Part shown: positions 23,517 through 36,458 of the stretch, piece after piece
Position numbering within the stretch: the first letter of the stretch is position 1
Layout: each line of letters begins with the position of its first letter
Source: Nigrospora sphaerica
Taxonomy: Eukaryota; Ascomycota; Sordariomycetes; Amphisphaeriales; Apiosporaceae
Length of the DNA stretch: 64,000 nt
Assembly (NCBI GenBank): GCA_018287875.1
Contig: JAGVVL010000001.1
Location: forward strand, 6,510,001 to 6,574,000
Reading direction: 5' to 3'
Notes under the pieces: generated by a model
Database searches by the model: none
Seen by the model: only the letters and a program-made list of their open reading frames with translations
Told to the model about the DNA's origin: nothing
Made by a program: the position numbers and the translations under genes

Positions 23517-26500
23517 ATGGATCGTCCTCCGAACTCGCCCGGCCCTTCACAGCGCGAAGACCCGTCGTCTCCTCCGCCGCCTGGCATACAACTGCAAAGC
23601 CTCACACGGCCTCCAGATGGCTATAACCCGTTCTCCTCGGGCCAGCCGGGGCCAGCCGCTGGTACGCAGAGGATGGCCTCATTATCGCCGCAGTTGTCGC
23701 CGCACTCGACAGGCAATATGCCCTCACTCTCAACCTATTGGGACCAGCCACCTGCCGCCCAGACAGCACAGCAGCCAAGGCAGAGAGAACGATCCGACTC
23801 GAGTGCGCCGACTTCGCCCATTGACGCCGCTGCTTTGCAGTTCGCCCTTCCACCCGAGATCTATCCGCCAAGCACACCCGCGAACCCGTACGACACGCCC
23901 ACGCCGTCGAACCCGTACGGGACCCCGACCCGGGTATACGACGAACTGACACCCCATGACTACTTCGATTCCGACAGCGCGCCTCTGACATCCGCCGCGC
24001 AGCCCATCTCCGGCGCTCTGGGGACCCCGTTACCCGAGGCGCAACCGCGCAACAGCTTCCAGACTGTCTCCGATCTGGATGGTCCCCATTCGCCCAGGCC
24101 GCGGGACACCAAAATGCTGGGTTTTGACTTGGGCCCTGACTACGAGTCTAACAAACACCGCAGCTATGGGAACAGCCTGGGACCAAACGACAATCGAATG
24201 TCTCGATCCCCAGGAACGGCGCTGGAAAAGGCCGGGTCCATCGTCCGAGCCATGTCCCAACGTGTCGTCAACATCAGTGGTGAGAATGAATCCGTCGAGC
24301 AGCAGCAACGACGCGCTCGGTCGAGCTCTCCCGCCGTAGACGGCCGCATCTCCCAGCTTCCGCCCCGGGATTTCACCCGGAGGGACACATCCTACCAGTC
24401 CCAAGTCTACCCGCCGCCAGAGAAGGCGGGAGACCGATTTACTTTCACCGATGGGCCGCCTGAAGCCCCGCGCCCGCCACTGCCAAATCCCTTGAAGGGT
24501 CGCTCACTGGGCATTTTCGCCCCCGATAATCCCATCAGGATGCGGCTCTGTGATGTTCTGGTCAACCCGTACATGGAACCGCTGATTCTCATATTAATCG
24601 TGCTGCAAACCATTCTGCTGGCCGTTGAAGCCGCCCCCAACGTCTTTGAAGGTAACCCGCGCCCAGATCGATGGGCTGGCACTGCTATCGATTGGGCTAT
24701 GTTGGGATTGTTCATAATATTCACCATGGAGCTGATCGCTCGCATCATTGTCTCCGGCTTTATCCTCAACGCAACAGAATACAGCACCATTGACCGAGGA
24801 AAGGGGATGCGCAGAGTCGTAGCCGAACGATACCAGGCCGTCTTCAAACCTCAGCGGCAACGATCCATCCGGGTCAGCACGACTGAAGACCACTATGGAC
24901 CTCATACGTTCGCCCGCTCTTTCACCATGATGCACAATCAGAGGCGCCCAGAGACGGTGGAGGAGGCGCAGAGGATGCAACTGGCCCGGCGGGCTTTCTT
25001 GCGCCATGGTTTCAACAGAATGGACTTCCTTGCCGTGGTCTCCTTCTGGATTAGCTTCGTTCTGAGCATCACGGGCTTGGAGAAGGAGCATCACCTCTGG
25101 ATCTTTCGCATGCTGAGTTGTCTTCGGATCGTGAGACTTCTTGCCCTGACAAATGGCACATCGGTGAGTCCCCTGCCGTAAGCTCGTGCGCTGTGGTCTA
25201 AAGCCGCTGACTAGCTCCTAGATCATCTTGCGAAGTTTGAAAAAGGCAACACCTTTGTTGCTTCGAGTATCCTTCCTGATCCTTTTCTTCTGGATTGTCT
25301 TTGCCATCATCGGCATTCAGAGTTTCAAGTCGAGTCTTAGCCGGCAATGCGTTTGGCGTGACCCCCTGGACCCCGACAACATCAACGCGACCTTTACCAA
25401 CGATGAAGCTTTTTGTGGCGGTTACCTCGACAATGTCACCGGGATTCCGCAGCCGTGGGTCCGTTTCCGTGTAAAGGATGACCTGACCCAGTTGGAAAAT
25501 GGTGCCGGGTATCCCAAGGGGTTCCTTTGTCCCAGGGGTTCCCTATGCCTGGAGCAGAAAAGCCCCTCGAACAACACGGTCAATTTCGACAACATTTACC
25601 ATTCTCTCGAAATGGTGTTCGTCCTGATGAGTGCGAACACCTGGTCTGATATCATGTATATGACGACCCGGTCGGATTATCTCCCTGCCGTGCTTTTTTT
25701 TGTGGCCGGCATTATCATCATGATGCTGTGGATGACAAACCTCCTGATTGCCGTCATCACGACCTCCTTTCAGGTCATCCGCGAAGAGAGCAAATCCAGT
25801 GCCTTTACCGCCGCCAGCGAAGAGCCGCTCATGGCCGATGTGGCCACCCAAGACCGACTACACCGTCCTTCGACGTTGCAGAAGATATATGACAAAACAT
25901 CGGGCATTTGGGTCCTCCTAATTGCTGCTGACCTGGTTATTCAGGCCTCCCGGAGTTCGCACATGCCCCCGAGTCGCGAGACTCTAATCACAGTGGCGGA
26001 AATCATCACCACCAGCCTGCTCGACATCGAAATGGCGATCAGGATTGCGGCAGACTGGCGCCGCTTTCATCGGTCCGGTCGTAACCTCTTCGACTTGTTC
26101 CTGGCGGTCGTCACAACCGTCATCCTTATCCCGTCGATTCGCTTGTCTGGCCGGCCATATGCATGGCTCACTGTCTTCCAAATCCTCCGAATCTACCGAG
26201 TCGTCCTAGCTGTCCCCATAACCCGAAAACTGATCCTCCTGGTTCTCGGAAACGCGGCAGGTATTGCCAATCTCATGTTCTTCGTCTTCCTGATGACGTT
26301 TTTGATGGCCATCTTCGCGGTTCAGCTTTTCCGCGGGGAGATTCCCATGTTTGTGGATGACGAGTTGAACAGGATATCTTTCTACAACATTTACAATGCC
26401 TATATCGGCATGTACAACATCCTGTCCAGTGAAAACTGGACCGGCATCCTCTTTACGGCGCAATCTCATACTACAGGTTACGGGACGTCCTGGTATGGCT

Positions 26501-29500
26501 CGTTGTTCCTTATCGGCTGGTTCATTCTCGCTTTCTTTATTCTGGTCAACATGTTTATCGCCGTCATCCAGGAGAATTTCGATGTCTCGGAGGATGAGAA
26601 GCGGTTGGAACAAGTCAAGTCGTTTTTGCAACGCAAGGAACTCGGCACCAACAGCAGCAACTTGGCCCTCTCGACTATATTCTCGTTTGGGAAAACCAGG
26701 AAGAAGAAAGACGCCCTCGACTATGGCCCCGCGACGATGGAGATGCTGCTGAAGGATGCCGTTGTACGAGAGTTTCTTGATGACAGCATGGACCCCTTGC
26801 AGCAGTCGTCCAACGATAACCAGCAGGCCGATTCGGCTGGCGACGTGCGTCCTGGCGTACTTTCCGGCGCATGGACCCGAGTGCGCGGCCTGTTCACGAG
26901 CAAAGACCCCAACCCGTTCTATTCGAATATTCGCTTCAATGGGCCAAACGAGGCGTTGGACCCGCGGCAGATGGCTCGCGAAGCTGTCTCATCTGCGACG
27001 GCACGGCGCAAGGCTCAGCGTGAATATCTCAGCCGGCACCCGACATACAACAACTCGCTGTATATCTTCACCCCCAAGAACCCCATACGTCGAATGTGCC
27101 AACAGCTTGTGGGCCCGGGACGGGGAACGGAGCGTTTCGATGGTGTCGAGCCCAACAAATACGCTTGGTACGCCTTCTCCGCGTTTATCTACGCTGCCAT
27201 CGTCGCCATGGTGGTGCTGGCCTGCGTGACCACGCCCCTGTACCAGAAGGAGTACTTCGCAGAGCACGATTTTGAGTTCTCCAACTGGTTTGTTTGGGTG
27301 GATATGGGTTTTGCGGTCCTCTTCGCAGTCGAGGCCGTGATCAAGATCATCGCGGATGGATTTTTCTTCACGCCGAACGCCTACTTCCGAAGTTCCTGGG
27401 GTTTCATCGACGGCGTTGTGCTTATTACCTTGTGGATCAATGTCCTTACCCTCCTGGCCAACGACGGCGCCATCTCCCGAGCCGTCGGTGCTTTCAAGGC
27501 CCTCCGAGCGTTGCGCTTACTCAACATCAGCAACAGCGCCAGACAGACCTTCCATTCGCTTGTCATCGTCAGCATTTGGAAGATTATCGGGGTACGTTCT
27601 CTCGCGCACTGGCACAGTGCTCTGGACCGTTATGGCTGACTAACAGACAATTTTAGGCTGCTTTTGTTTCGATTTCGCTCCTTATCCCCTTCGCGATTTA
27701 CGCGGTGAACTTGTTCAGCGGGTCACTCGTAAAGTGCAACGGCGACGTGGACGACCTGAGGGATTGCTTTGGCGAGTATGAAGCCACGCCATTCAGCGAC
27801 GATTGGCCAATGTTGGCACCCCGTGTGGCCAACAATCCCTTCTACAGCTTCGATGACTTTGGCTCCTCCCTATTCATTCTCTTCCAGGTCGTCTCGCAGG
27901 AGGGCTGGCAAGATGTGACCTTCTCCGCCATGGAGATCACGGGTCCCGGCCTACAACCGAAAGACCTTGCGTCGCCGGGCAACGCCGTGTTCTTCATCAT
28001 CTTCAACCTCATGGCTACGGTCTTCATCCTCACCCTGTTTATCTCTGTCTTCATGCGTAATTACACAGAGCAGACGGGCGTGGCCTTCTTGACGTCGGAC
28101 CAGCGGTCTTGGTTGGAGCTGCGGAAACTCCTCCGGCAAATTTCGCCGTCCAAGAGTTCGTACGACGAAACGGAGAACAGTTGGAAGAAGTGGTGTCACA
28201 AGCGAGCCATTGAAAAGCGTGGTCGGTGGTATACGGCCGTCACGGGGATTCTTGTTCTCCATTTGATCCTGCTGATGTGCGAGTTCTACCCGGAGCCCAC
28301 ATGGTGGACGCAGACGAGAGACGGGCTGTTCCTCGTCTTCAACCTCATCTTTCTCGCCAACATCGGCATCCGCATCGTGGGGCTGGGATGGGCGCGGTTC
28401 CGGAGAAGCTCCTGGGACGTATTCTCGCTGGTTGCCGTCGTCGGATCTTTGGCCACATCGATTCTCCTCATCAGCCACAAGACCTTTGAAGCGTACATTC
28501 AGCTGCATAAGTTCTTCCTGGTCGCCATTGTGCTTCTGCTCATTCCGAGAAACGACGCACTCGATCAGCTCTTCAAAACGGCAGCAGCCAGCCTTACCAC
28601 CATCGTCAACCTATTGGCGACGTGGCTGGTCTTCTTCCTGGTTTTTGCCATCGCCATGACGCAGACCTTCAGCCTGACCCGGTTTGGCGAATCGGAGGAC
28701 GAGAACCAGAATTTCCGGACCGTTCCCAAGGCCCTCATTATGCTGTTTCGCTTCAGTTCAGGCGAAGGCTGGAACCAGTACATGGAGGACTTTGCTACCA
28801 TGGTGGCGCCGTTCTGCGTCGAAGTGTCCAACTTCTCCGACAGCGACTGTGGCAGCACAACGTGGGCACGTTGCTTGTTCATCGCGTGGAACATCATCAG
28901 CATGTACTTCTTCGTCAACCTGTTCATCTCGCTCATCTACGAGAGTTTCTCGTATGTCTACCAGCGCTCGGGCGGCCTGCCCATTGTGGACCGCGACGAG
29001 ATCCGGCGGTTCAAAGAAGCATGGCGGAGTGTGGACCCAGCGGGCACGGGTTTCATCAGCAAGGAACAATTCCCTCGCCTTCTGGGCGAGCTGTCGGGCG
29101 TGTTTGAGATGCGAATCTACGACGCCGAAGACTCGGTTCGCTCCATATTGGAAGACGTCCGCAGTGCGCCGCCCCGCACAAGGCACGGCTCGGTCGCTTC
29201 GGCTGTGCCGTCCACCAGCGCAGCCCACGGTATCGACCTCGCCAGGCTTAACGAGCGACTGGCCAGGATCGACGTCCAGACGATTCGCGAACGGCGGCGG
29301 CGCTTCAATGTCTTTTTCGAAGAGGTCATGGTCACGGCGGACCCAGACAAGGGCATCTCATTCACGTCGGTACTGATGATTCTGGCCCACTACAATATCA
29401 TCAGCGACAGCAAAAGCCTGCGGCTGGACGAGTTTCTCCGTCGCCGTGCTAGGCTACAGCGTGTCGAGGAGCAGGTGCGCCGTAGGGTGGTGCTCGGTTT

Positions 29501-30005
29501 CTTCGATACGCTGTACTGGGTCCGCAAGTTCAAGCGGCACACTGACAAGAAGAAGGCGGGACGGATGACGGGGGTCCCGCAGTTGGACGTGCCCGACATC
29601 TTCGTGGAAGACGACGACGGGCGGCGCAAGGAGCGCAGCACGCTCGCGGCTACGCCGCGGGGGGCGGGGCGGTCATCGGAGTTCCTGGGCGTCGGGGACG
29701 CGTTGAAGCCACAGCACCGGAGCTGGAGCTCGGCGGACATCGCGGCCCAGGATGCCTCGTACGCGCACCCGCTGAGCGCTCCGCGCACGGCGCCGTCGAT
29801 GCCGCGGCCGCCGATGCCGGGGCCGGCCTTCAGTTTCGAGCTGCAGCAACCGGGCACGTCATCAGGCGAGAACAGCCGGCGTGGAAGCTCGGTGAGCCCG
29901 GCACAGGTCCGGGAACTGCTCGACGACTCGGTCTGGGTCGAGAGTATCCGCCGCAGCGCCACGATCCGCAAGTCGGTGCGCAAGACGGATTGGAGCAAGT
30001 ATTAA
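23517..30005 (+). CDS. cch1: Cch1 voltage-gated-type calcium channel alpha subunit
   Basis: Pore subunit of the fungal high-affinity plasma-membrane Ca2+ influx system, working with Mid1. Exons 23517-25163, 25222-27591 and 27657-30005 (introns 58 and 65 nt, both phase 0); 2121 residues, near the yeast Cch1 length. A disordered Ser/Pro-rich N-terminus of about 340 residues is followed by four six-helix repeats. P-loops are SANTWS (N688), SSENWT (E953), SQEGWQ (E1421) and SGEGWN (E1709), so the selectivity ring reads N-E-E-E. Repeat I has an S4-like IFRMLSCLRIVRLLAL and repeat III has FKALRALRLLN; repeat IV S4 is poor in positive charge. An EF-hand-like loop (DPAGTGFISKEQF, about 1799-1811) lies after repeat IV. 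The tail is Arg/Ser-rich. The frame has no disruption. Confidence 0.96.
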
Positions 30006-33000
30006 GAAGGGCGCGGGACCCCAGGGCGAGGCATGAACTGGACGACAGGACGATGATGAGTGACGGGGCCCAGAAAAAGGGAAGGGGAAAACCGGGGGGG
30101 GGCCGGAAAGAGGGGTGGCGTTCTGGGCGCGAACTATGCTCTCTTTCGTCTTTGGTTCTTGCGATGTTCCCGAGCGGGCGAATCTGCCATGTCGATAGAG
30201 GACTGCATCTAGACGTACCGATACCAGCATTTACACGATCCAAGGGTCGTTGATAGCGCGTTATTGAATTACTTTCCAACGACCTGAAACAAGCCGCAGC
30301 ATGCATGAGGACGCATGGCGATGAGCTATAGGCGTAGCGTATGCACATTGTGCCGAAAAACTGACATGGAGTTATGTAAATACTGGAGCCGAGGAGTACA
30401 AATCCCGGGCTACTTATCGGGGAGGGGTTCCTACGAGAGAATCAACAGACAAGTCCAGTATTCACGCTACACGGGAGCGTCACGCGCGGCGTGTGCCCAA
30501 TGCTAATAAACAAGTCCCCAAGGTCGGGGGAAGCCCACGTATTCCGCCCAGTATACATGTAGAGAGGTGGAGCGCAATAACGGCTTCCCGTTTCTTGTAT
30601 AGCACCCGACGAGAGGGGCCACGATGCGGGCTACTCGTTTAGCAGCTTAGGGTTCAGGGGTGGGGGGGGTTGTTTGGTGGTGGGTGCGTCCGGCAACGGG
30701 CAAAGACGCCGGCAGACGACGGTCAAAAAGCCGTTGGCCCCAACATCCACGGACGGCAAGGGATGTGTTTACAAGGAGAGGGAAGAAAAAAGAAGGAGGA
30801 TAGATCCGGGACGACGGGCGCGGGATGCCGATCGGGGGGTTCATCGGCTGTTGCGTAGTCGCGTCGCGAGGTGCGGAGCGAAGGAAGCGGACGCGTGTGT
30901 GTGATGTGTGTACGAAGTACCCAAGCAGTCGAGTATGGATGTGTGTATGCGTGTGTGGCGCCTACTCGTCGCTTTCGCTCTCTCGCTTCCCCCTTCGGCA
31001 GGACCCGGCAGGGACTGATTCCCCATACGATTCCATGTACTACGACCACGCAGCGCGCGTAAGCGGCAACCCGCCCGTCTGCTTTACCTAGTACACCCAT
31101 GTATGTAATCACGAACGGACGGGCGTTGTTGGCGGGGGAGGCGGGGGCAAATGTTGTTTTGTGATGCTTGTACGGGTGGAGGGCGGTCCTTCCTCGTCGA
31201 TGGGAAAATCCCGCCCCATGGCGTGATGCGGTTTGGCTGTAGATCCATCCGTGCCTGCCTTCCCGGAGTTGAGGATGACACGGGTATTCTAGGCCCACTA
31301 CCCCTCCTCTTTCAAAAAGTTCCGACCTGCTCAATTTCCACCCAAAGTGCTTCTTATCGTCAAGCCAAACGACGTACCGAGGTACAAAGCGGACATGCCG
31401 AGGCAGAAAGGCGGCTCCGACGAAGACGACAACATTGGCAAAAGAGAGGAAGAAGAAGCAGAAGCCAAAGGAAGGAAAAAAGGAAATGCTGGCGTTCCCA
31501 TATCGGCCTTGCTGGGGTGGTTGTAGACAGAGAGGGTGAAACGGGCTCGCGGCGGGGCCTTTCCCATCTGGTGATGCAGCGTCGCAACGAAACCCCGGGC
31601 AGGCCTGACGGGCCTGGCAGACCAGGAGCTGCGACTCGGATGCGGCTTAGATCCCTGCCGACGATCATACGGACGCCAGTCTTTTTCGTGACCGACCCTG
31701 TGCCTCTGTGGTACGCGATCGCAGCCGTGGGCTGGACGGCCGTCCCGCTGTCACACGTCTCGCTCGACGCAGCCCGGCGGAGGGGACAACTGCTACAGTC
31801 TTGATACGAGTCGTGGGCGGGTGGACGACCCCTCTTCCACAGACGGCCTCAGGTTTGTTCGTTTCACCCCCCCTCAGCTCGACCAAATCCATTTCCCCAT
31901 ACGGCCGTTTATCCGCTCGCCTGCCCGCCACGATACGGCGGCCGGGGGGCTCTTCAGTACGCGTAACTCCTCATGCGCCATGCTGGTGCTCACGTCGGCT
32001 GTGCCGGACGGGCATTACCTTTTCGCCACACGCGCGAAACTGCCTGCATGGCCTTCGGCACGCGGAGCGGGAGGGTAGGGAGCAAGATCAGCAGAACAGC
32101 AAGGCCCAACTTGTTTGTTTGGGGGGTCCGTCCGATGGGCCATCCGATGCAAAGCCGCCGTCTATCGTGTGTATCTCTACCGTTTGTTTGTCCAGTGTGC
32201 GTGTCGGGCCTGCTCGGGCCCGTTCTCCTCGCCTCTCCCGCACGTGCGTGCCAAACGCTGCCACGCGCGCACGCACGCACACACGTATACACACACACAC
32301 GAGACGCGCGCGCACACAATACCGGCTGGCCGAAATATAGTTGCACTAGTCGACCCGTTGACTGCGCCGTGCCTGCAGTAGCTTCCAAACCTCTCGGGCC
32401 TGGCATCGCGCATGAACTCCCTTATGACCCACGCCCCTCTTCCCCTGCCGTACGGACGAGGTACCGGTTTGGCCTGGCATGGCCTTGATCGCCAAGGGGT
32501 TCCCTCTTTTTGCCCCCTGGCACCGGCTCCCTGACAGCCAGCCCTGACTAACTAACTAGCACTATGCATTACCCTGCATCGCATTCTTCCCACCCTGCTA
32601 CATCGTTCCACATGCAGAGCCCGGTCCGCCTGGGCTTGGCTGGCCCTGTTTCTATTCCCAGCCCCACCCCATCCGTCTCGTCGTCGCGACGCCCATTACT
32701 TATACTCGGCTGTCTCCGGCTGCTTCCTCCTGATTTCCCTCCCTCCGACTCTGCTTCTGTGTAGCGCCCTCCGCCTCGACTTCCCCGCCGACCTATCCAA
32801 AGCCCCTCGTGGCCCATTCCTCTGACCCTGTTTCACCCTCCCCATGAACGGATCGTCCCATCTTTGAACATTCTCGTCACTCGCTTCGACAAACCGTACA
32901 CTTCACACAACAGGCTGCGCCTATTTGCTTCACACACTCTCTCTTCCACCACCAACCCACTACGAAGACTACCTGAATCTTCCCGGCCTGCCAGTCAGCC

Positions 33001-33054
33001 AGTCAAACGCATCAATCCAGACGACCGCGCACAACCCACCAATCCACACTCAAG
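30006..33054. other. 3-kb intergenic region with low-complexity stretches
   Basis: No convincing gene. The frame 31151-31804 has a basic Arg-rich character and no recognisable domain. A CA/CG dinucleotide-rich stretch lies at 32263-32317. The last 500 bp (from about 32550) are pyrimidine-rich on the plus strand, consistent with promoter and leader of the small gene at 33055. Confidence 0.5.
32263..32317. repeat. CA/CG dinucleotide microsatellite
   Basis: Imperfect run of alternating purine-pyrimidine, mainly (CG)n then (CA)n with one TA interruption. Such sequence can adopt Z-DNA; no coding role seen. Confidence 0.8.
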
Positions 33055-33324
33055 ATGCAGTCCTCTTCCCGCTTCCAGGCCATCCGCAGCCGCTTCTCGT
33101 TCCGCCGGGCCTCGTCGGCCTCGTCACGGTCGACCAGCTCGCGCGGCTCGTTCGGCTCCAGCACGTCGTCCCAAGCCGACACCATCAACAGTGTCATCTT
33201 CCGCCAGCCCTCCATTGTCTTCATGGAGGAGGAGAAGAAGAGCTTCGGCCCGGAGTTGAGCCTGCTCGAGCCCCGCCCCATTGTCTACTGGGGCGGCGTT
33301 GAGGAGCGCATGGGCTCGCTGTAG
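33055..33324 (+). CDS. small conserved-looking hypothetical protein, 89 residues
   Basis: A single-exon frame of 89 codons preceded by a long pyrimidine-rich leader and followed by a pyrimidine-rich 3' region. Residues 1-42 are Ser/Arg-rich and basic (RSRFSFRRASSASSRSTSSR), while residues 43-89 are well-structured in look: INSVIFRQPSIVFMEEEKKS, then LEPRPIVYWGGVEERMGSL. I recall the C-terminal IVYWGGVEERMG motif from uncharacterised small proteins of filamentous ascomycetes but cannot name a function. Codon use is GC3-rich like real genes in the window. The basic Ser-rich start might be a mitochondrial targeting or a phosphorylated segment; this is a guess. Confidence 0.72.
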   Translation: MQSSSRFQAIRSRFSFRRASSASSRSTSSRGSFGSSTSSQADTINSVIFRQPSIVFMEEEKKSFGPELSLLEPRPIVYWGGVEERMGSL

Positions 33325-36300
33325 AGCGAGGGAGACGCATGACGACCCCTGGGGGCTCTTCCTCACCATTTTTTCTTTCCGGGAGAGCTTACCTCTATTG
33401 TCTACTTTTAATTTTCGCCTCGTACCGCTGGATGGGACCTTTTTGGGGGAGATTTGCAGCTGCCGGTACTGTGCGAGGGAAAGCAGAGGGCTTTCACCCT
33501 TTTTTTTTTTTTATACTCCCACTCTGGAGAGCCCTGGGATTGGTTCGCCCAGATACGACTGGGCACGAACCTGATGGATGGAACAACGGGATTGACCTGC
33601 GCGAGGGCCAGCACTGGTTCTGCGGCAAGCGTCATGGCGACGACACGCGATGGGGAATGGCTATGCACACACGCACACGCACACATGAATCGGCCGGAGG
33701 GTACGGTCAACAAAACGGCGCTCGGGGCGTTGTCTTGTTTACCTAGAGGGCAGACGTCCACACTGCCATTACTGCTACAGTTGTTATCGCTACTGGACTA
33801 GAGGTTGCACTCTTTTGAATTGAATTGAGAAACCCACACTTTGTGAGGATTTCATCTCACCCTTCTCTCTTTCTCTCTCTCTTCCTCCCTCCCTCTCTCT
33901 CTCTCTCTCTCTCTCTTCCTCCCTCTCTCTCTCTTCCTCCCTCTCTCTCCCTCTCTCTCTCTCTATGTGTGTGTGTGTGTAAGAACTACCGGATGCGGGA
34001 AACCCGCCCTGTCGTTCATAGTCTGCGCATGTGAAAAGTTGGGACCAAAAACCTTTGTTAGTTTCACGACTCGCGGCGGCTATGCAAGCGTTAAACCTTG
34101 GGTACCTTTAGCCAGGCGACCAAAGAATGCTTCAGCTATCGAGGAAAAGAAGGGGCGGCTGACACGTGGCGGCACGTAACACATGCGTGACGCTGCAGAC
34201 AAAGGCTTTTTCTGCCTACCTCTTTTCCCTCCTGTCCCCGCAAGTAGCGAATGCGAGTTTAGCCGCCACGTTCCGGGATGAGCAGGCCCTCTGCCCCCTT
34301 CCCAGCAAGGACCGGAGATCCGGGTTTATCGGGACCAAGGCCGCCTCCCCCCCGCCGGGCCTGACTCGCTTGCTCGCCCGCCCACCCATTCCCCCAGCGG
34401 CGCCGCCGGTGACGCCGGTGCCACCGCCGGGCACCAAACAGAATAGCCCGCGGCGGTCGTTTCAGCGGATTGGGCCCCAGGGACAAGGCCGTTGGGGAAC
34501 TGGCTGGGCAGGCAGCCGGACGCGAGCGTCAGGGCACACGCCGATGGGCGACGGGAAGGGAAAACCCCCAGGGGGGCTACCGAGGGACCCCCTACGCGCT
34601 TAAGCCCCAAGTGACTTGATGGTCCCCCGCCCGCAGCCGCCCGCACGACTTGATGCCATCTCACGTCGTCATAGGGGGAGGAATCGGCCCGTGGTTGAAA
34701 GCGCAACCCCTGCGTCCAGAACCGGTGGCCCCTGAAAAGAGACTGGGCTCGGCTGGGAATACGCCGTAAATAGTATGGACGCAGGTCCGCCGTTGGTCTT
34801 CCCCGTGGCCTCGCCATAATACCCTTCCTGACGTCGGGCGTGGCTCTCGTTGCTAGCTGCCCCCCTCCTTCACTCCAGCGCGTTGCGTTAAGGGGGGCAA
34901 CCTTCGCGACCCCAAGCGGCCCGATGTGAGGCTCCTTGTTGCATGACATCAGGATTCCCCACGCCCATCGGCTCCCTCTTCGGGACGGGCCCAGAGACGG
35001 GCCCAAAGCCGGCCATCGGTCGGCCGAGGACACCCCAGGTTCTTGGCGGCCTCGCCCGGCCTAAAGAGGGGAAAAGACCCCCGCTGGCTTCGGACCTCCG
35101 TGGTTCTACCATCGCGACCGGGTCGTACTCGGCAGCATGCGCGTCATGGCACTACGGGCCGTCCCTTCAAGGTCAGCAATTCGAGAAAATATGACGACCG
35201 TCGGGGGCCGGACGGTGCGAGCATAGTCAGTGGCCAAGGTCTCGGTTTCGCTGGACAGCTGGTGGATCTTCACGGTGGTCTTCCCCTCGATGGCGCTCAT
35301 GCCTTCACAGCGTGTGCGTATTTCGGCCTCACCTTGACCCGCCGGTGCTTGGACACCACAAGCCCAGCTTGCGGGCCGGAAACCCCATGGTCTACGTACT
35401 CGGGATCATCAGAATAGGGTTGCCATCATCTCTTCCGCAGACCGGACGTTTCAAGTGACTGTCCAAACTCCTACGATCGCCCTTATGCCGAGCTGAACAC
35501 CCAACACCAGGTGGGCCAGGACACAGAGAGGTTCGCTTGGTTCATTAGAAGAGACCGGGCCATGGTACTCGAGACGGAAACTTTGATGGCTTCTCTGAAC
35601 TGGGGGGTACAGAATGGCCGAAGAGCCAAAAGGCGGGCCAAGAAACTTGGGAAAGGGTAGGGTCGAGCATGGACAAAGCGAGGCCGTTGTGAGACGGTGT
35701 TGATGGCCCAGCAACTCAGCGTGACAATCACGGCGAATAATTCAGAGCTTCTCGCCTTTTCGGGGTACTTAGAGTTAGGAGAAGCGTGGGCGGTGTAGTA
35801 TACCTGAGTACAGGCCGGCGGAATAGCCCTGATTGCCCTTGCCATCACCAAGCACGCCGTCGCGTTGAATATTCCAACCCGCCGTTTGCAAAGGAACTGC
35901 GCGCCCACGAATTCCCTCTTCTTTTTTGGGTCCAAGAAAGATACCTTACACGGTTAACCTGCTGTGGCGTCCCGCGGGTTTCTCTTTTACCCCTTCGTCT
36001 TCGTCTTCGCCGGCCAGCGTTCTTTCACCTCTACCGTCTTCCTCCCCCCCCTTTCGTGGATTTCCGCGGCGGCCTGACGCTTGCCATCTATTGCCTTCCG
36101 CGTTGAGGTCCTGGCGCTTTCGCGTTTGCCGTTCTCCTCCCTACCCGAGGACCGCCGCCTTCGCCAGCCGGTCGTTCGCCTTCCTTCTCCCGGTTGCCTT
36201 TTTTTCCCCGGCATTTTCACCCACCCCTCTTCGACGATTCACTTGGACGTCAGACAGCTTCGTTTTGACGCGCCAGAAGTCATTTCTGCGAGTCTTTTCC

Positions 36301-36458
36301 TCTTCCTTTGGCGGCCAAAACGGCCCTTCCTTCCTCGCGCGTTCTTCGACGGCAATACCGCTTCCCTGCCGCGGCCAATATTTCGAGCCCTGCTCGACAA
36401 TAGGTAACACTCGGCCATCTACTCTTCCTAGCCTCTTCCCATTCCGCCGACCGCCGGC
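33325..36458. other. 3.1-kb region without a confirmed gene
   Basis: Contains the CT/GT microsatellite at 33861-33980, a very GC-rich part (34250-35100) and, on the minus strand around 35150-35440, short stretches with coding-like codon use that I could not join into a gene. From 35930 the plus strand is pyrimidine-rich, likely the leader of the gene at 36459. No transposon ends recognised. Confidence 0.45.
33861..33980. repeat. CT-rich microsatellite followed by (GT)n
   Basis: About 100 nt of CT/CCCT repeats on the plus strand, ending at about 33964, immediately followed by a short GT tract to 33980. It lies downstream of the small gene ending at 33324. Confidence 0.9.
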
